Source: Brumimicrobium ulvae (lineage in GTDB: Bacteria > Bacteroidota > Bacteroidia > Flavobacteriales_D > Crocinitomicaceae). Taken from it: 64,000 nucleotides of DNA. Each line of letters begins with the position of its first letter. Within the stretch, counting starts at the first letter, position 1. The stretch lies in NCBI RefSeq assembly GCF_947504225.1, contig NZ_CANNGT010000009.1, positions 1-64,000 of the forward strand, written 5' to 3'. Positions 34,897 to 43,605 of this stretch are shown piece after piece. Made by a program: the position numbers and the translations under genes. The notes under the pieces were generated by a model. The model had not been told where the DNA came from, did no database searches, and saw only the letters and a list, made by a program, of their open reading frames with translations.

Positions 34897-35739
34897 TTAC
34901 TTCGTGAAGTACTTTCTAACTTCATTTCTTGTTCCTGAGTAAGGAAATAAGTCAAGCAACTTGTTTGCATATATTTGATCTGTCATCCTATCATAACAGT
35001 ATTTTGCAATTTTTACGCGGTCACTGTCGAAAGTAAAAGACTCAACGATTTGATAAGCTTGATCAGCCGTGATGCATTTATTGGCCAAAGCATCTTTCGC
35101 GTATTCCATTTTTTTATCAGCAAAATTTAAGTTTTCCATCTCATCTAAAATCGGTTGAATGGTGGGCACCGCAACAACACAATTAGGATTGTAGTTCCCA
35201 TGCGGAGGATATTGGCCATTTCCATTGGGTGGATAATTCCCATTGGGTGGATAGTGAGCGCCATTTCCTGTATAATTATTGTGTATTGTTCCATCAGGGT
35301 GATAATGCTGTCCTGGTGGATTTACGCCAGTACACAAATGACATGTGTTGGTGTTCTTTCCTGCGTATTGAACCACTAACACATTTTGGCCATACATAGA
35401 CTGGTTTATATTTACCACTTCTATCCAGTTGAGTTTTTTATTGCCGCCAATCCAGTTTACAAATCCAGTATATTGCTTGTGCTGCTGAAGTGTAACGTGT
35501 TCTTTCACTTGAATGATTACACCGTTTGTATACAACAATTTGATTTCATGATAAGATGCCGGTAAACCAACAACCTTTAATTGATAGTTGGGAATTATAT
35601 TCTGTACAACATCATCGATAATCAAATAAAAAGGATCTCCAGTTTTATCCATAATCACTATATTTGACTTACTACCATGATTTTGAGCAGTTGCATTGAA
35701 TGCTAAGACGACGAGTAAAATTGTAATTAATTTCTTCAT
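34897..35739 (-). CDS. Secreted DUF4476 protein with PPNGN repeats
   Basis: A 280-residue exported protein (signal KKLITILLVVLAFNATAQ). An N-terminal beta domain (about 20-125) resembles PEGA-like strands (YQLKVVGLPASYHEIKLLY). A CHLC pair (about 138-141) and a low-complexity stretch follow, with HYPPNGN, YPPNGNGQ, YPPHGN and YNPN units, rich in Pro, Asn, Gly and His. The C-terminal DUF4476 (about 190-278) shows FADKKMEYAKDALANKCITA and SDRVKIAKYCYDRM. The linker plus CHLC and several His could bind a metal, which is speculative. It is a single-gene unit with its own terminator. Confidence 0.85.
   Translation of the reverse strand: MKKLITILLVVLAFNATAQNHGSKSNIVIMDKTGDPFYLIIDDVVQNIIPNYQLKVVGLPASYHEIKLLYTNGVIIQVKEHVTLQQHKQYTGFVNWIGGNKKLNWIEVVNINQSMYGQNVLVVQYAGKNTNTCHLCTGVNPPGQHYHPDGTIHNNYTGNGAHYPPNGNYPPNGNGQYPPHGNYNPNCVVAVPTIQPILDEMENLNFADKKMEYAKDALANKCITADQAYQIVESFTFDSDRVKIAKYCYDRMTDQIYANKLLDLFPYSGTRNEVRKYFTK
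35222..35253. repeat. 18-bp tandem repeat in the DUF4476 gene
   Basis: CCATTGGGTGGATA occurs at 35222-35235 and again at 35240-35253, an 18-base period that encodes the repeated YPPNGN units. Related but diverged units lie on either side. It suggests repeat-number change by slippage. Confidence 0.75.
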
Positions 35740-35883
35740 GATGCGTAGTTTTAATAGTGAAACAATATATTTATATTCGGGAATTCAAAAACGAGGCCAA
35801 AAATATGAAAAGGCTTTCCGTTTTTTGACGAATTAAAGCAGTTTATAATAAGTAGCAAATAGAAACCTCAAAAATTCATTTTA

Positions 35884-35891
35884 TACATTTG
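35884..35891 (+). promoter_or_regulatory. -7 box four bases before the bioY ATG
   Basis: TACATTTG is an exact TAnnTTTG match followed by only TACT before the ATG at 35896. If the box is used, transcription would start at or next to the ATG. Confidence 0.5.
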
Positions 35892-35895
35892 TACT

Positions 35896-36435
35896 ATGTT
35901 AATGAGCCTACGTATTTTAATCGGATTTCTTTTTCTGATCCTTTTTACTCAATTCCAAATGGAGTTAAGCATTATGGAGGTGAACATTCCAATTACTGGA
36001 CAAAGTTTTGGGGTTTTATTGGTGCCTTATGTTTTAGGAACAAAAGAGGGCATGATAACGATTTTACTTTATTTGATTTTGGGCTTGTTGGGAATGCCTA
36101 TTTTCGCCGAAGGCAGTAGTGGATGGGCGTCTTTTACAAGTAATAGTGGGGGATATCTAGTCGGTTTTCTTGTTGGCGGAATGTTTAGTGGATGTGTTTC
36201 AGGAAAGTTTGAAAACACAATTTGGGCCTCGCTCTCGGCTATGTTTTTTGGAACCTTTTTAATTCTTCTTTTTGGAGTTTTGAAACTGTCCTTAACCCTA
36301 GGTTTATCAAAGGCAATAGTGTATGGATTTAATCCCTTTATTGTTGGGGGAGTAATTAAGATATTGTTGGGGGGAATTGTTGGTTGGTGGTTGAAAGAAC
36401 GGATGTTATTAAGTGAAGAAAAAGGGACTTATTAA
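35896..36435 (+). CDS. bioY: BioY biotin transporter (ECF S-component)
   Basis: A 179-residue membrane protein with about six helices. The family signature is IPITGQSFGVLLVPYVLG, followed by LLYLILGLLGMPIFAEGSSGWASFTSNSGGYLVGFLVGG, the conserved BioY biotin-site region. It takes up biotin alone or with an ECF ATPase module; no EcfA or EcfT gene is beside it. The biotin carrier protein gene at 49.7-50.1 kb would be a consumer of the vitamin. No BirA operator or riboswitch is visible; the promoter box is right next to the ATG. Confidence 0.88.
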   Translation: MLMSLRILIGFLFLILFTQFQMELSIMEVNIPITGQSFGVLLVPYVLGTKEGMITILLYLILGLLGMPIFAEGSSGWASFTSNSGGYLVGFLVGGMFSGCVSGKFENTIWASLSAMFFGTFLILLFGVLKLSLTLGLSKAIVYGFNPFIVGGVIKILLGGIVGWWLKERMLLSEEKGTY

Positions 36436-36553
36436 TTTATTCGGTTAAAGATAAAAAGGTCTGACCTCAACTTTTACAATTGCAAGAAGGTTTGGTAAAG
36501 CGTTGTATTGTTCTTTACCCTCTTAAACTATTGCTTTGTGGTAGATCCAAAAC

Positions 36554-36583
36554 AAAAAAGGAGAATGATTAGAATCATCCTCC
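36554..36583 (-). terminator. Intrinsic terminator of leuS
   Basis: On the reverse strand an 11-base-pair stem (GGAGGATGATT with AATCATTCTCC, one G-T) closes a two-base loop and is followed by TTTTTTG. It starts 23 bases after the leuS stop. Confidence 0.88.
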
Positions 36584-36606
36584 CTTCAAAGTTATTTTAA
36601 ATTAAT

Positions 36607-39420
36607 CTACACTACAATGTTGACAATTCTTCCTGGAACAACAATCACTTTCTTTGGAGTTTTACCCTCCAAATACTTTTGTGATTTTTCCAAACTTAAA
36701 ATTTCCTTTTCTATTTCTTCTTTCGATAAACTGTTCGGCAACTCCACCTTGAAACGCATTTTTCCGTTAAAACTTACTGGATATTCAAAGGCATCTTCTA
36801 CCAAATAGTCTTCGTTGAAAATAGGGTAATTAGCATCGCTTAAAGTTCCGGCCTCGTTTCCTAAAACCACCCATAATTCTTCAGCAATATGTGGAGCATA
36901 TGGCGCTAATAGCACAACTAAGTCCTGTAAAACAGTTTTGTTATTGCACTTTTGCTCTGTCAATTCATTCACACAAATCATCATTGCAGAAACGGAAGTG
37001 TTGAACACATATCTGTCCATATCCTCTTGTACTTTCTTGATTGTTTTGTGGATGGTTTTTAGAGCTTTGGCGTCTGGTTCCCCTTCAGTAATTAGTACGT
37101 TTCCTTCTTGATCATGGAATAACCTCCACAACTTACGCAAGAAGTTATTTACTCCATTGATACCTTTGATGTCCCATGGCTTTGCTTGCTCAAGTGGACC
37201 TAAGAACATTTCGTACATTCTCAAGGTGTCTGCACCGTATTTTTCTACTAAATCATCTGGATTTTGCACGTTGAATTTAGATTTTGACATCTTTTCAACT
37301 TCATTTCCGCAAAGGTAAGTTCCGTCGTCTTCTAAAATGAATTCAGCGTTGGCATATTCAGGACGTGACGCTTTGAATGCTTCTGTATCAAGAATATCGT
37401 TGTTGACAATGTTGATGTCAACGTGGATTCTTGAAGTTTTAAATTCTTTACGCTTTCCAAAACTGATGAATTTACCACTTTCTTTATCGCGGTAAACAAA
37501 ATTACTTCTCCCCAAGATCATCCCTTGGTTAATCATTTTTTTGAAAGGTTCTTCGAAAGGAATAAATCCAAAATCATGTAAGAACATTGACCAGAAACGA
37601 GAATAGAGTAGGTGTCCTGTTGCGTGTTCAGCACCACCGATGTATAAATCTACGTTATTCCAATAGTCCACTTTTTCTTTAGCAACAAATGCTTTTTCGT
37701 TGTGTGGATCCATGTAGCGCAAAAAATACCAAGAGCTTCCTGCCCAGCCTGGCATGGTGTTTAACTCCATCGGATGAACGTTAGCTTCTTCAGCTCTGTC
37801 TTTACTTGTTAATTTGTTCTTCTCGCTGTCCCAATACCAATTGGAAGCATTTCCCAATGGAGGTTTACCGTCAGGAGTAGGTAAATACTTATCTACTTCA
37901 GGCAATTCTATAGGTAAATATTGGTCTTCAATTGTTTTTGCAATTCCATTGTCATAATACACAGGAAAAGGTTCTCCCCAATAACGTTGACGAGAGAAAA
38001 CAGCATCACGCAAGCGGAAATTAGTCTTGGCTTCACCGATTTTTTTCTCTTCAAGAACTTCAATTGCTTTTTTAATTGCTTCTGTTATTTCTAATCCATC
38101 TAAGAAATCAGAATTGGCGATTTTTCCTTTCTTTTCTGTGTAAGCATTTTCTTCGATTGAAACATCAGCAAAGATATTCTTAATCGGAATATTAAAGTGA
38201 TTTGCAAAATCCCAGTCGCGTTGGTCTCCACAAGGAACCGCCATTACAGCGCCTGTTCCGTAAGAAGCCAAAACATAATCACCTATCCATATTTGAATTT
38301 TCTCACCACTTAAAGGGTGAATAGCATAAGCTCCAGTGAATTGTCCAGAGATCGTTTTTGTGTCCGACATACGGTCGCGTTCCGATTTCAATCCTGCTTT
38401 TTGCTGATATTTTTTGATGTCTTCTTTGTATTCCTCAGTCGTAATTTTGGCAACTAATTCATGTTCTGGGGCTAAAACCATAAATGAAACACCGAAAATT
38501 GTGTCTGGTCGTGTTGTAAAGACTTGAATTTCCTCATCGTGGTCAGCCACTTGAAAATAAACAGAAGCACCAACCGATTTACCTATCCAATTGCGTTGTA
38601 TATCTTTTACTGCATCCGACCAATCTAACTGGTCTAAACCTTTCAACAAACGTTCTGCATAAGCAGTAATTCGCATTGACCATTGACGCATTAATTTTTG
38701 TTCTACTGGATGTCCACCGCGTTCAGAGACACCATTTACAATTTCGTCATTGGCCAAAACAGTACTAAGTGCAGGACACCAGTTCACCCATGAATCTGCT
38801 AAATAGGTTAAGCGGTAATCCATCAATATCTCCGCTTGCTTTTTTTCATCAAATGATTTCCATTCGTCGGCGGTAAATTCTATTTCGCAGTCATTGACTG
38901 CGTTTACTTTTGTATTCCCTTCACTTTCAAAGACAGCAACTAGGTTTTCAATAGGCATTGCTTGATCAGCATCATTACAATAATAAGCAGCGAATAATTG
39001 CTTAAAAATCCATTGCGTCCATTTGTAATACTGTGGGTCTGAAGTCCTCACTTCTCTGGACCAATCGAATGAGAAACCGATTAAGTCTAATTGCTCTCTG
39101 TATCTTTTTAAATTCTCTTCGGTCGTTACCGCTGGGTGTTGACCTGTTTGAATAGCATATTGCTCTGCAGGCAAACCAAAAGAATCGTATCCCATTGGAT
39201 GTAAAACGTTGAATCCTTTCAATCTTTTATAACGCGCATAAATATCAGAAGCGATATAACCAAGTGGATGACCAACATGCAGTCCAGCACCAGAAGGATA
39301 AGGAAACATTGTTAAACCATAGTATTTCGGTTTAGTAGAATCCATCTTGGAATCATAAGTGTTGTTTTCTTGCCAGTGCTTTCTCCACTTTTTCTCTATC
39401 GTGCTAAAATCGTATTCCAT
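36607..39420 (-). CDS. leuS: Leucine-tRNA ligase
   Basis: A class Ia synthetase that charges tRNA-Leu. The HIGH-type motif is HVGH (48-51) in YPSGAGLHVGHPLGY, the KMSKS motif is at 710-714, and the CP1 editing domain has TTRPDTIFGVSFMVLAPEH and GTGAVMAVPCGDQRDWDFA. The start at 39420 (MEYDFSTIEKKW) is preferred over an ATG ten codons upstream, since it matches the family start and the -7 box overlaps neither. The length of 937 residues fits Bacteroidota LeuRS, which is longer than the E. coli form. It has its own promoter and terminator. Confidence 0.98.
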   Translation of the reverse strand: MEYDFSTIEKKWRKHWQENNTYDSKMDSTKPKYYGLTMFPYPSGAGLHVGHPLGYIASDIYARYKRLKGFNVLHPMGYDSFGLPAEQYAIQTGQHPAVTTEENLKRYREQLDLIGFSFDWSREVRTSDPQYYKWTQWIFKQLFAAYYCNDADQAMPIENLVAVFESEGNTKVNAVNDCEIEFTADEWKSFDEKKQAEILMDYRLTYLADSWVNWCPALSTVLANDEIVNGVSERGGHPVEQKLMRQWSMRITAYAERLLKGLDQLDWSDAVKDIQRNWIGKSVGASVYFQVADHDEEIQVFTTRPDTIFGVSFMVLAPEHELVAKITTEEYKEDIKKYQQKAGLKSERDRMSDTKTISGQFTGAYAIHPLSGEKIQIWIGDYVLASYGTGAVMAVPCGDQRDWDFANHFNIPIKNIFADVSIEENAYTEKKGKIANSDFLDGLEITEAIKKAIEVLEEKKIGEAKTNFRLRDAVFSRQRYWGEPFPVYYDNGIAKTIEDQYLPIELPEVDKYLPTPDGKPPLGNASNWYWDSEKNKLTSKDRAEEANVHPMELNTMPGWAGSSWYFLRYMDPHNEKAFVAKEKVDYWNNVDLYIGGAEHATGHLLYSRFWSMFLHDFGFIPFEEPFKKMINQGMILGRSNFVYRDKESGKFISFGKRKEFKTSRIHVDINIVNNDILDTEAFKASRPEYANAEFILEDDGTYLCGNEVEKMSKSKFNVQNPDDLVEKYGADTLRMYEMFLGPLEQAKPWDIKGINGVNNFLRKLWRLFHDQEGNVLITEGEPDAKALKTIHKTIKKVQEDMDRYVFNTSVSAMMICVNELTEQKCNNKTVLQDLVVLLAPYAPHIAEELWVVLGNEAGTLSDANYPIFNEDYLVEDAFEYPVSFNGKMRFKVELPNSLSKEEIEKEILSLEKSQKYLEGKTPKKVIVVPGRIVNIVV

Positions 39421-39447
39421 GCTTGTTGCTGTTTGTTTTTGAAAAAG

Positions 39448-39455
39448 CAAAGATA
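39448..39455 (-). promoter_or_regulatory. -7 box upstream of leuS
   Basis: On the reverse strand this is TATCTTTG, an exact TAnnTTTG match 27 bases before the preferred leuS ATG. It overlaps no alternative start usefully, which supports the ATG at 39420. Confidence 0.5.
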
Positions 39456-39572
39456 ATTTTTTTTAAGTTCATACGTGTATGTATAGTCTCTGAATAGATT
39501 TACTATTTTATGAATGGGGTTTTTTAATCGATTATTTATTATATTCGTAGGTAACTTTAAACATTATTTATT

Positions 39573-39869
39573 ATGAACTCAAATAACTTTTTGATTACAG
39601 CTTTCTTCACCGTGATTTCATTTTTTACATTTTCACAAAATAAATACGCTTTTGAGGTAGAGTCATTAAACAATAAATCACCGCAAGAAGTACTAGAAGA
39701 TTTTTCAAGACATTTTGAAGAAGACCATAAAGAGTATGTAGAAGGAGTGTTCTTTATTGAATCTAAAACTGTTTATACAGAAGACAACTTTAAAGAAGTT
39801 GCAGCTGCTACAGGTTACACGTTAAAAGGGTTTAAAATCATTTCAAGAGAAGAGGTTATTGAAGAATAA
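39573..39869 (+). CDS. Small secreted protein of unknown function
   Basis: A 98-residue protein with a signal peptide (LITAFFTVISFFTFSQ, cleavage after FSQ). The mature part of about 77 residues is acidic, with a helix (SPQEVLEDFSRHFEEDHKEY) and a C-terminal strand-helix (GYTLKGFKIISREEVIEE). I do not recognise it. A weak -7 box TAACTTTA lies 13 bases before the ATG. It stands alone between leuS and the type-B T9SS protein. Confidence 0.65.
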   Translation: MNSNNFLITAFFTVISFFTFSQNKYAFEVESLNNKSPQEVLEDFSRHFEEDHKEYVEGVFFIESKTVYTEDNFKEVAAATGYTLKGFKIISREEVIEE

Positions 39870-40081
39870 AAACAACGGTTTTTTTAGGTATTCGACATCA
39901 AATAGATTTTACATTTTTGAATACGAATTCGAATAGACCATTGATGGTCAGTGTTCAATTCATTTAATATCCTATAGTTAACCATCTCAATTGATGAGCT
40001 AGGTTCAAATCGTCAGCAATAAGGTTTAAACTTATAGGTGTATTGTGTGCATGTTCATGAAGCTATCAATTATTTATTTTC

Positions 40082-41869
40082 TTACTTTTCACCTCTCGAC
40101 AATTGAACAAAACCATGTTTTAAAACTTCTTCTCCGTTCAAGTCTTTAGCTGTAATTTTATAGAAGTAGGTACCATCTGAGCATTCTGCACCATTGTTTA
40201 ATACTGAGCCATTCCATTTAAAGTCTATATCACTACTTTCAAAAACAACATTCCCCCAACGATTTAAGATAACAAGATCCAATTCGGAAATATTTTGAAC
40301 ATTAATCAATTGAAAGAAATCATTCTCGTTATCACTATTTGGAGTAAAGATATTTGGAATAGATATTTCAATATCGGGATTGTTAATAATGATGGTTAAA
40401 TTTGTTGAGTCCATACAGCCAAAATCTCCAATTGCATACAGTGTTACTGTATATTCATTGGCAACTCCATTTGGAAATTCATGAACAGGATTAACATCAT
40501 TGCTTTGAGCTGAGAAGTCACCAAAATCCCAAATGTAATTAGTCGCATTTGTAGATTCATTTGTAAAGTCAACCTCTGTGTTGTTAAAGTCTGTTGTCAT
40601 CGGATTTGCGGAGAAGTTAGCGATTGGACCATCTGCCACCTCAATATAACTTGTTAGTGTGGTATCTCCAACACAACCATTTGCAAATTCCATAGTTAAA
40701 GTAACGTCAAAAGTTCCAGATTGCGTATAGGTGTGTGTAACGGTACCGCAGGAAGTGCTGGTGTTTCCATCTCCAAAATCCCAAAGACAAGATGCGTTAA
40801 GGAAAGTAGAGGTATCTGTAAAGGTCACAGTATGTGGACTACATCCCATAAGTGTGTCACCAAAGAAAGATGGTTCTGGGTTAAGAAACTGCTCTTCAAC
40901 TTGGAAGTTGGAAGATGCAGTACAGTCACCATTATCTACTTCAACAGCGTAATTTTGGCCGAATGCGGCTCCTGTGATTAAACCAGAGGCATCAACTGAA
41001 GGACCTGTGGGCGTAAAAGTATAAGTTGAACCAGCATCATAATTTAAAATTTCAGCAGAACCGTCTACGAAACAGTCAGGATCTGTAATATCAAAAGTTG
41101 GCGCATCTGGAGTGATTAATTGTTCATCAATTTGGAAACTCGTTGCACAGCCTCCGCCGCCTTCTTCTACAGTGTATTGTTGTCCAAACACAGCACCATT
41201 AATTTCTCCATTACTACCTATTGTTGGTCCAGCAGGAGTAAAAGTATAAGTTGCATTATTGTCATAGTTCGTAATTTGCGCAGAGCCGTCAGCACTACAA
41301 GTAGGATTTGTAACATCAACGTTTACTGCCCCTGAACCTGCAACTGGTGAGGAGGTTACAATGGCGTCCCAACCTTCTTTGTTAACTACACTAGTAGCAT
41401 AAAATCGAAAAGTCAAACATTGATCTTGGAGGGTGGTAAGGTCCAGGACATCGTTGTTATTCATAAAGTTACAATCTGTTCCTCTCGGGTTGTCAGGGCC
41501 TCCAGCTCTATTGTCAAACAATATTGTACCAGTTGTACCCACACCTTCATAGATAACCATCCAATCCCATCCTGACGATGTACCGTACATAGACAAAACC
41601 AGGAATTCAACATTTAAAGATTCACATGCTGCAGGACAAATAGTCGTTATTGTTTCGCAGTTGCCATTGGCATAGTTGTTTGCATATCCATCACTACTGC
41701 AGTTTCCTCCCGGTCCACCATCGTCATAAAAATGTATGCTTGTTCCTGGATCTAATGTGTATGTGGCAGTTGCGCAGGCAGTAGGGATAATATCACCTTG
41801 CTGTGCAATGGCGGTATTTCCGAAGATTAATCCTATGATAATGAGCGCGTAGTATAATATAGACTTCAT
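40082..41869 (-). CDS. Type-B T9SS surface protein with CUB-like, repeat and PKD domains
   Basis: A 595-residue secreted protein (signal ILYYALIIIGLIFGNTAIAQ; start at 41869 chosen because it gives the clean signal). An N-terminal CUB-like domain (about 30-180; SSGWDWMVIYEGVGTTGTIL) is followed by two tandem repeats of about 75 residues sharing GSAxIxNYDxxxTYTFTPxGP. Two PKD domains (about 330-500) follow, with CLWDFGDGNTS and YIWDFGDFSAQ. The C-terminal type-B sorting domain has IPNIFTPNSDNENDFF and LVILNRWGNVVFES and ends in GTYFYKI. It is exported by T9SS and anchored at the surface, probably as an adhesin. Confidence 0.9.
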   Translation of the reverse strand: MKSILYYALIIIGLIFGNTAIAQQGDIIPTACATATYTLDPGTSIHFYDDGGPGGNCSSDGYANNYANGNCETITTICPAACESLNVEFLVLSMYGTSSGWDWMVIYEGVGTTGTILFDNRAGGPDNPRGTDCNFMNNNDVLDLTTLQDQCLTFRFYATSVVNKEGWDAIVTSSPVAGSGAVNVDVTNPTCSADGSAQITNYDNNATYTFTPAGPTIGSNGEINGAVFGQQYTVEEGGGGCATSFQIDEQLITPDAPTFDITDPDCFVDGSAEILNYDAGSTYTFTPTGPSVDASGLITGAAFGQNYAVEVDNGDCTASSNFQVEEQFLNPEPSFFGDTLMGCSPHTVTFTDTSTFLNASCLWDFGDGNTSTSCGTVTHTYTQSGTFDVTLTMEFANGCVGDTTLTSYIEVADGPIANFSANPMTTDFNNTEVDFTNESTNATNYIWDFGDFSAQSNDVNPVHEFPNGVANEYTVTLYAIGDFGCMDSTNLTIIINNPDIEISIPNIFTPNSDNENDFFQLINVQNISELDLVILNRWGNVVFESSDIDFKWNGSVLNNGAECSDGTYFYKITAKDLNGEEVLKHGFVQLSRGEK

Positions 41870-42061
41870 AATTTTTATTGTCAAATTAGTGTAGAGTATA
41901 GTTTAATATTCCACTAATTTAAAGAATAAAATAATTACAAAGAAATTATTGTAGAATTTAACAATTGGGAAGGGTTATTTTTCTTGCATTATCAAAACCA
42001 AGAAAATTATTTACGTTCTAAACAAGATTAAACTATGTTTAAAAGCTAACTTTGATAAAGG

Positions 42062-43375
42062 TTAATTTGTGATTTTATATAAATGAATTCCATTTCCATA
42101 GTCTGCGGAAAAATATAAAGCATTGTTAAAGTAGAATAACTGATCTTTATTTGGGAGACAACATTCATGTGCTAAGGGATTGACAGGAGAAATTAATTTT
42201 GTTCCTTTTTCTGTTCCATCAGTTTCGAATAATTGGATTCCACTTTTGTTACTTCTTGCAATGAAATATAGCTTACTTCCTAGTTGAGAGAAGCTCTGAG
42301 GAGCGCTATTACCGTCAGATTTAATTGTTTTTAGCAAGGTTGTCCCTTCAGTTGTTCCGTCAGTCACCCATAGTTGTGATCCCTTTCCGTCATCAGCGGA
42401 GAAGTACAGTTTCCCATTGAATTCGGTGAATCCCATCGCGTTGCTACTACCATTTGGGTTTATTGTTTTTACAAGTTTTGTTCCTTTAGTGGTTCCGTCA
42501 GTTACCCAAAGTTGTAGATGATCATTTTTTTCTGAAGCAGTAAAATATAGTTTATCGTGAAGCTGCGCAAAACTCCATCCGTTAACAATAATATCTTTGA
42601 TAATCTTTGTTCCTTCGGATGTACCATCTGATATCCATAACGGACCGTAACCGTATTCATACTCCATACTATATGCAGTAAAAACGAGTTTATTATTGTA
42701 GGCAGTTAATCCAATAGGTTGAGCACCTGGATTTTCTTCGATCATCTTTAAAACCATAGTTCCAGTAGGGGTTCCATCAGAAACCCATGGCTGGTCTCCA
42801 TTGCCATCATTTGCTGAGAAATATACCTTCCGGTTTAATTCTGTTAAGAAAGTCAAATTTGGATTTATATCTTTTAATAATTTTGTGCCTTCTTTTGTTC
42901 CATTACTGACCCAAAGTTGATTTTTATGCTGATCAATTGTCGAAAAGTAGAACTGTTCATTTGTGGCAGGTTGTAATTTGGAGTTTATTTTTATGGATTG
43001 ATTTGTCAGTGATATTCTTGTTAAGTTATTTTCTCCTTTCTTTCGCATCCAAACTATTGTCTCTCCGGTTTCATTATGTTCTAAAAAATATAGATTCTCA
43101 TTAATAGTAATTGGCGACGGATTAAAGTTGAGTTTTCCATTTGGATTAATAATGTTTTCTAATATAGTTCCTTTTTGACTTCCATCACTTGACCAAAGCT
43201 GTATCTTATCGGTGTTTTCTACAAAAAACATAAGTCGACCATTATGTTTTATAAAGTTTGATATATGTGTACTCTCAGTTGAATCGAATTCTTTTACCAA
43301 TTCAATTTTGGTCTGTGAAAAAACACTCAAACCAAAAATACTGATTATTACTTGCATTAGAATATTTTTCATCAA
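42062..43375 (-). CDS. Secreted ELWxxDGT-repeat protein
   Basis: A 437-residue secreted protein (signal LMQVIISIFGLSVFSQ). It is built almost wholly of beta-propeller-like repeats of about 45-50 residues with the core LWxxDGTxxGT: LWSSDGSQKGT, LWVSNGTKEGT, PWVSDGTPTGT, LWISDGTSEGT, LWVTDGTTKGT, LWVTDGTTEGT and LFETDGTEKGT, seven units. Each is followed by a strand of KLYFSADD type. The family is known as ELWxxDGT repeats; a binding or scaffold role is usual but unproven. No T9SS tail is visible. Confidence 0.9.
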   Translation of the reverse strand: MMKNILMQVIISIFGLSVFSQTKIELVKEFDSTESTHISNFIKHNGRLMFFVENTDKIQLWSSDGSQKGTILENIINPNGKLNFNPSPITINENLYFLEHNETGETIVWMRKKGENNLTRISLTNQSIKINSKLQPATNEQFYFSTIDQHKNQLWVSNGTKEGTKLLKDINPNLTFLTELNRKVYFSANDGNGDQPWVSDGTPTGTMVLKMIEENPGAQPIGLTAYNNKLVFTAYSMEYEYGYGPLWISDGTSEGTKIIKDIIVNGWSFAQLHDKLYFTASEKNDHLQLWVTDGTTKGTKLVKTINPNGSSNAMGFTEFNGKLYFSADDGKGSQLWVTDGTTEGTTLLKTIKSDGNSAPQSFSQLGSKLYFIARSNKSGIQLFETDGTEKGTKLISPVNPLAHECCLPNKDQLFYFNNALYFSADYGNGIHLYKITN

Positions 43376-43605
43376 TATGGTGTATTAAGTTATTTATAAT
43401 TGCTTACAACTGCAACCAAAGATAATCTCATAACTTTTGATCCTTCATAGGGTAAACCCTGATTTTGTGTTTGTTAGTTATATTCTTAATTGGTAGTCCG
43501 TGACTAAAAAAGGTAATTTTGAGTCTCCTGCTAGTTGGATTAAGTATGTTTTGAATGGCTGTACAAACTATACAATAACAATACATGAAGAGATTGATAA
43601 AGTTT

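Noticed and set aside
35889..36119. A second open frame overlapping the start of bioY
   Set aside because: It is a frame-shifted shadow of bioY, whose protein matches the family along its full length.
39870..40081. A possible small RNA or short gene between the small secreted protein and the type-B protein
   Set aside because: Only weak inverted repeats (GACCAT-TG-ATGGTC) and no clear reading frame, promoter or terminator were found.
42062..43375. The repeated DGT blocks as a tandem DNA repeat or phase-variable locus
   Set aside because: The repeats are diverged at DNA level and are explained by protein beta-repeats.
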